Shown here: piece after piece, positions 14,266 through 17,894 of the stretch | How the letters are laid out: the number at the start of each line of letters is the position of its first letter | Position numbering within the stretch: the stretch's first letter is position 1 | Assembly: GCA_013213985.1 (NCBI GenBank) | Contig: JABSSP010000106.1 | Coordinates: 1 to 17,894 of the forward strand | From: Candidatus Babelota bacterium | GTDB lineage: Bacteria; Babelota; Babeliae; Babelales; Vermiphilaceae | Reading direction: 5' to 3' | DNA: 17,894 bases | Position numbers and translations under genes: made by a program | Notes under the pieces: model-generated | What the model was told of the DNA's origin: nothing | The model's database searches: none | Seen by the model: only the letters and a program-made list of their open reading frames with translations

Positions 14266-15828
14266 ATGACAAAAATAAAATCGCTAAACCAATGGTTTGT
14301 ACACGTTGTTCTTACATTATTGGTTGTAACTGGGTACACTCAACTCGCAGCACTTTCTTCACTTGCGAGTAATGATCCGTATCCAATGCATTCAGCACTC
14401 AATCCCCAACGATATTTGTATACACGCGAAAAATTACGCATGGTTGGCATTCCATTGGACGTTGAAGATAAACAGCAGGTAGGCCTGTCGTTTTCAGCGT
14501 TTGGTCAAACTGCTTGCATTGCAAAAAATCAAGCAAACGATTCTATTCCTCTGGGTGATCTTAATGGTCGATGGGGTATGGTTGGTCTTTTATATGGACC
14601 ACTCCCAGAGGGAAAAATGCTTCCGCCAACATTACAAACAGCGTTTGATAATCTTTTTCCCACATTTGAAGTTGGTACACTCAATGATCCACTATTTATT
14701 GACCCCGCACAAAATGTAGGTTTTTTTAGCGTTCCATTGTTGTACAAAAAAAAGGGTATTCGCATACAATTTGAAGCGCTTTTAGGAAGAATAGGAAGAG
14801 GGTGCGTTCCGTACACTGATTCATCGTATCACAGCGACTTTGGCATACAATTTAACGCAGGCGTTGCTGATATTTGCCAACATTTATCACAAACATGTCA
14901 GACTGAAGTTATTCAAAATGCTGATGAAACCGACACTCAATGTTGTAGACCGAAGAGCAAATGTGGCATTTGTGATGCTTTAATACCGGGATTTCACAAT
15001 CGAACATGCTGCATGCTTGATGTTGGATGTTCTCCGTGCGGTGGTACATGTAAGATTTTTGTAGATGACCCTCCTGTGACGGTAGCTAACATTAATAAAT
15101 ATTTAATGTGCGAACTAAAAAACATTGCACCAGAAATTTGTTTAGATATTTCTAAATTTCATGAAGTTTCCCCTGAAGATATAGAAATTTTTTTATTTTG
15201 GCGCCACGCATATTTTATTAATAAGGGCCGCATTGGATGGCCAGCGTTTCTTTTAATGCCTTATATAGAGGCTGGCGGCAGTATTGGAGTAGGAAAATCA
15301 CGCGATCCTAACCACGCATTTGCACTGCCCTTTGGAAACAATGGGCATCATTCATTTGGCGGACTTGCTGGAATAGATTTTGATTTTGTTAATTCTGTTA
15401 CCTTCGGCGGTGAGGTAGGCGCCACATACTTTTTGAGCAAAAAATTCTGTAATTATCGAGTACCCAACAGCAGATGCCAAAGTGGTATTTATCCTTTTAT
15501 GACCGATGTAAATATAAAACCTGGCTTTAATTGGCACTTTGGACTCAAAATGGCTGCATATCATTTTTATGACCGCCTTTCATTTTATTTCCAATATCTG
15601 TATATTCACCACGAAGAAGATGAAATCACCTTGTGTAAACCAGATCCAGCATTTGTTCCAGAAGTTCTTGAAAACAAATCTTGCTGGAAATCTCAAATGA
15701 TTAATGTTGGTTTTGCCTATGACATATCGCCTAACATAACATTTGGCTTTCTTTGGCAAACACCGACCGTACAACGCAATGCCTATCGTCCAACCACGCT
15801 CATGATCACCTTTAATGCTGAGTTTTAA
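14266..15828 (+). CDS. Cysteine-rich outer-membrane beta-barrel-type protein
   Basis: This 520-residue protein starts at ATG 14266 behind AAAAGGATG. Residues 1-29 are a signal peptide (core VHVVLTLLVVTGY). The C-terminal part has alternating aromatic strands (for example FNWHFGLKMAAYHFYDRLSFYF cut into strands around 421-447) and the chain ends FNAEF, with the terminal Phe of outer-membrane barrels. It has 19 cysteines, 11 of them within residues 204-262 and including two CC pairs and C-x2-C pairs. This recalls the disulfide-crosslinked envelope proteins of chlamydiae, but I see no homology to them. A porin or structural envelope protein is inference. It is monocistronic with its own promoter. 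I do not recognise a named family. Confidence 0.75.
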   Translation: MTKIKSLNQWFVHVVLTLLVVTGYTQLAALSSLASNDPYPMHSALNPQRYLYTREKLRMVGIPLDVEDKQQVGLSFSAFGQTACIAKNQANDSIPLGDLNGRWGMVGLLYGPLPEGKMLPPTLQTAFDNLFPTFEVGTLNDPLFIDPAQNVGFFSVPLLYKKKGIRIQFEALLGRIGRGCVPYTDSSYHSDFGIQFNAGVADICQHLSQTCQTEVIQNADETDTQCCRPKSKCGICDALIPGFHNRTCCMLDVGCSPCGGTCKIFVDDPPVTVANINKYLMCELKNIAPEICLDISKFHEVSPEDIEIFLFWRHAYFINKGRIGWPAFLLMPYIEAGGSIGVGKSRDPNHAFALPFGNNGHHSFGGLAGIDFDFVNSVTFGGEVGATYFLSKKFCNYRVPNSRCQSGIYPFMTDVNIKPGFNWHFGLKMAAYHFYDRLSFYFQYLYIHHEEDEITLCKPDPAFVPEVLENKSCWKSQMINVGFAYDISPNITFGFLWQTPTVQRNAYRPTTLMITFNAEF

Positions 15829-15838
15829 CCTATAAAAC

Positions 15839-15867
15839 TAGACAGCCGGGTTAAATTGTCGTAAAAT
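15839..15867 (+). promoter_or_regulatory. Promoter of the rpsU-rbfA-prepilin peptidase operon
   Basis: TAGACA at 15839-15844 and TAAAAT at 15862-15867 are 17 bases apart. They leave a leader of about 75-80 bases before rpsU. Confidence 0.5.
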
Positions 15868-15947
15868 ACTAACTACATGGGTCAAATCAGGATCATAGAT
15901 AATAAAATAATAAGCACTTTACCGTTTTCGAAAGGCGGCAAGATTGC

Positions 15948-16160
15948 ATGGCTAAAAATAAAGTAAACATAGAAATATATGTGACAGGTAATATTGAACG
16001 ATCACTCAGGCAGCTTAAGAAAAAAATTGAGCGTGAAGGTGTGGTCAGAGATATGAAACGCACTGTCTACTTTGAGCCACCAACCCAAAAACGACGCAAA
16101 CGTCTGGTTCGCGCAATTAAACAAAATTTAATGCGCATGATTTCTCAGCGTCGTATTTAA
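15948..16160 (+). CDS. rpsU: 30S ribosomal protein S21
   Basis: This 70-residue, strongly basic S21 is a small-subunit protein that helps initiation by base-pairing near the anti-Shine-Dalgarno. The family signature is intact: an N-terminal strand, then the IERSLRQLKKKIEREGVVRDMKRTVYFEPPTQKRRKR region read as two helices. The length is typical (about 65-70). The start ATG has AAAGGCGG about ten bases upstream. It heads a tight operon, 10 bases ahead of rbfA, which ties two ribosome-related genes together. Confidence 0.95.
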   Translation: MAKNKVNIEIYVTGNIERSLRQLKKKIEREGVVRDMKRTVYFEPPTQKRRKRLVRAIKQNLMRMISQRRI

Positions 16161-16170
16161 TATCACGCAT

Positions 16171-16560
16171 ATGAGTAACAAAGATTTAAGAGACAGACGG
16201 CGTGCACAAAAAGAAGCCAACATGCTGCGAGAAATTTCAAAACTTTTTATGCAGCTGAGTCAGGACAATTCAGAACTTGCTGGCATTTCTGTCAGTCGAG
16301 TAAAGTTGTCTCCAGACAAAAGTCACTGTACCATCTTTTTTTACTTACTCGATGGTGAAGAGAAGTTCCAAGAAAAATTTTCTACTCTTATTTTGTATAA
16401 ACCATCTTTGCGCAAAGCGCTTTCACAGGCTATTCCATCTCGTTATACGCCCGATCTTGTTTTTAAATACGACACTCTTGTTGAAAAACAACGGCGGGTT
16501 GACGATATTATTATCGAATTGATGGAATACGACAAAATGAAGAAGGAAGAATCATCATAG
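16171..16560 (+). CDS. rbfA: Ribosome-binding factor A
   Basis: This cytoplasmic 30S maturation factor needed for 16S 5'-end processing has 129 residues (family about 110-130). It keeps the KH-like RbfA pattern: an N-terminal basic helix (DLRDRRRAQKEANMLREIS), ISVSRVKLSPDKSHCTIFF, and the closing TPDLVFKYDTLVEKQRRVDDII. No Shine-Dalgarno is evident in the 10 bases after rpsU, so it likely relies on re-initiation. Its TAG stop abuts the start region of the prepilin peptidase. Confidence 0.9.
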   Translation: MSNKDLRDRRRAQKEANMLREISKLFMQLSQDNSELAGISVSRVKLSPDKSHCTIFFYLLDGEEKFQEKFSTLILYKPSLRKALSQAIPSRYTPDLVFKYDTLVEKQRRVDDIIIELMEYDKMKKEESS

Positions 16561-17303
16561 CGTTTCTTATACCCCTGGCTTTATGTTGGGGCTCTTTTTT
16601 AAACGTTCTTGCTTACCGATTGGTCAGAGGACAAAATCCCGTTACGCCACGTTCTGCATGCCCACACTGCCATGAAAATATTGCGTGGCATGACAATATT
16701 CCTGTTCTTTCTTGGATTTTATTGTGCGGCAAATGTCGTTCCTGTTCAAAACCAATTTCTGTTCTGTATCCTATCGTAGAACTGCTCACAGCTCTTGTGT
16801 TCACACTGTTGTGGTTATACATTCCACACGTCTATTTTTTTTCATACGCATTCTTTTTTTCTGCACTCATCGTGAGCATCCGTTCCGATATTGAAACAAT
16901 GCTCATATCACGATTTGTGACACTATTCTTAGTTCCTGTTGGATTTTTTCTAAGTGCCTTAGGTTTTTTACCAATCACCATGATACAAAGCATCCTTGGT
17001 GCATTAGCCGGTTATTTTTCTTTGTATCTTTTTGCAAAACTATTTGAGTGGTTTACCGGAAAAAAAGGAATGGGACAAGGAGACCTTGATTTGCTTGCCT
17101 TTATCGGCTCTTTTATTGGCCCCCTTGGCTGTTGGTTTGTCATTACCATCGGATCTATAATCGGTTCAATTTGGGGAATTAGTTCGATATTGTTTCTAAA
17201 AAAAAGTAAATCTACCAAGATACCATTCGGACCATTTTTGGCACTCGGTGCAATAAGCTATGTGTTTTTACAAGACACCGTTTTACAATGGTTGCTATCA
17301 TAA
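16557..17303 (+). CDS. Type IV prepilin peptidase (PilD/GspO family), non-AUG start
   Basis: This inner-membrane aspartic protease removes leader peptides from type IV pilin-like precursors and N-methylates them. The family N-terminus GSFLNVLAYRL lies at about 12-22, upstream of any AUG, GUG or UUG, so the frame must begin near ATC 16551, ATC 16554 or ATA 16557, with AAGGA just upstream and overlap with the rbfA stop. Counting from 16557 (about 248 residues), the zinc-type CxxC pairs are Cys35/38 and Cys60/63, the NIPVLSW motif follows Cys38, and the catalytic Asp pair is Asp111 (SDIETML) and Asp176 in GMGQGD. About seven membrane helices follow. No pilin genes lie in the window. Confidence 0.88.
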   Translation: MAFLIPLALCWGSFLNVLAYRLVRGQNPVTPRSACPHCHENIAWHDNIPVLSWILLCGKCRSCSKPISVLYPIVELLTALVFTLLWLYIPHVYFFSYAFFFSALIVSIRSDIETMLISRFVTLFLVPVGFFLSALGFLPITMIQSILGALAGYFSLYLFAKLFEWFTGKKGMGQGDLDLLAFIGSFIGPLGCWFVITIGSIIGSIWGISSILFLKKSKSTKIPFGPFLALGAISYVFLQDTVLQWLLS

Positions 17304-17371
17304 CTCATTAATTCTACTGTAAGTTCATACAAGTATTATCATTTCATCAACTCATATAAAAAAGGAGTCAT

Positions 17372-17894
17372 ATGAATACAGAAGTATTAATTCCCGTTGA
17401 TGTAAATAAGAAACCAAACGAACAACCAGTCCCTTTACATAATCGATGGCATCCTGATATTCTTGCAGTTAAAACGGTTGATCCTGGAGCGTCATTTCGC
17501 ATCGAATGTCTCGACTGGACCGGTGGACAAATAAAAAACAACGACGATGCACGTGACATACAGGATATTGACCTGAATCAGGTGCATTATTTAAGTGGTC
17601 CAATAGCTGTTAAAGGCGCAGAACCAGGCGATCTGCTCGTCGTAGATATTTTAAACATTGGCTATTTACCTGATTCTCCGTGGGGCTTTACCGGAATTTT
17701 TTCAAAAGAAAATGGCGGAGGTTTTTTAACTGACTATTTTCCGAAAGCTGCAAAGGTAATTTGGGATCTTGACGGTATTTATGCAACATCACGCCACATT
17801 TCTGATGTGAGATTTGCAGGCATCATTCATCCGGGATTAATGGGATGTGCTCCATCAGAAGAACTTTTACGCGAATGGAACAAGCGAGAAGCAG
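17372..17894 (+). CDS. Formamidase (acetamidase/formamidase family), 5' part, cut by window end
   Basis: An open frame runs from ATG 17372 (AAGGAG six bases upstream) to the last base: 174 codons with no stop. The protein lines up with formamidases that hydrolyse formamide to formate and ammonia. Recognisable blocks are LHNRWHPDI, ECLDWTGGQI, VHYLSGPIAVKGAEPGDLL, WGFTGIFSKENGGGFLTD, YATSRHI and FAGIIHPGLMGCAPS, all very conserved. It stands 68 bases after the prepilin peptidase with no terminator visible, so it could be co-transcribed. A catabolic nitrogen-releasing enzyme is unexpected beside the other genes; horizontal acquisition is possible, but codon use is not obviously different. Confidence 0.9.
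   Translation, partial: MNTEVLIPVDVNKKPNEQPVPLHNRWHPDILAVKTVDPGASFRIECLDWTGGQIKNNDDARDIQDIDLNQVHYLSGPIAVKGAEPGDLLVVDILNIGYLPDSPWGFTGIFSKENGGGFLTDYFPKAAKVIWDLDGIYATSRHISDVRFAGIIHPGLMGCAPSEELLREWNKREA

Noticed and set aside
1..17894. tRNA genes, rRNA, CRISPR arrays, insertion sequences
   Set aside because: I saw no cloverleaf-like sequence with a TTCGA-type arm and acceptor pairing, no regularly spaced repeats beyond two-copy tandems, and no transposase or terminal repeats.

Overview
The window looks like an AT-rich, Gram-negative-type genome of a nutrient-scavenging, probably host-associated bacterium. The combination of an Omp85 assembly protein, a cysteine-rich putative barrel protein, a polyamine importer, an amino-acid permease and a cluster of small lineage-specific secreted proteins would fit Candidatus Dependentiae (TM6, Babela-like). 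That placement is inference from gene content and style; no search was run. TGA, TAA and TAG all act as stops here (potA, potB and potC end in TGA, the last two in ATGA overlaps), so the standard bacterial code applies.

Layout. (1) 1-2750, minus strand: a cluster of small exported proteins. Several share an N-terminal signal peptide and an 'NP-x-A + Ala/Gly-rich hydrophobic segment + Lys' module, and three share a near-identical upstream promoter block. This cluster is visibly damaged: a 41-bp foldback at the window edge, two in-frame stops beyond one gene, and a pair of compensating frameshifts in another. (2) 2757-7244, minus strand: an operon of a duplicated His-containing membrane protein followed by potA, potB, potC and potD, with overlapping or closely spaced genes, encoding a complete spermidine/putrescine ABC importer. 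(3) 7350-10697, minus strand: a large Omp85 (BamA/TamA) protein and a degenerate acylphosphatase-like protein. (4) 10936-15828, mostly plus strand: gltX broken by an in-frame TGA, a small minus-strand hypothetical gene, an APC-family amino-acid permease, and a cysteine-rich outer-membrane-type protein. (5) 15948-17303, plus strand: rpsU-rbfA-prepilin peptidase, a translation/ribosome-assembly pair with a type IV prepilin peptidase coupled behind it. (6) 17372 to the end: the 5' part of a highly conserved formamidase.

The most notable signals are the glutamyl-tRNA synthetase interrupted by TGA exactly after the catalytic domain, a recurrent pattern of stops explainable by GC-to-AT changes, the family of secreted module proteins under a common promoter, the prepilin peptidase with no AUG/GUG/UUG start, and the membrane protein with two HFxHI...CTLSD repeats next to the polyamine importer.
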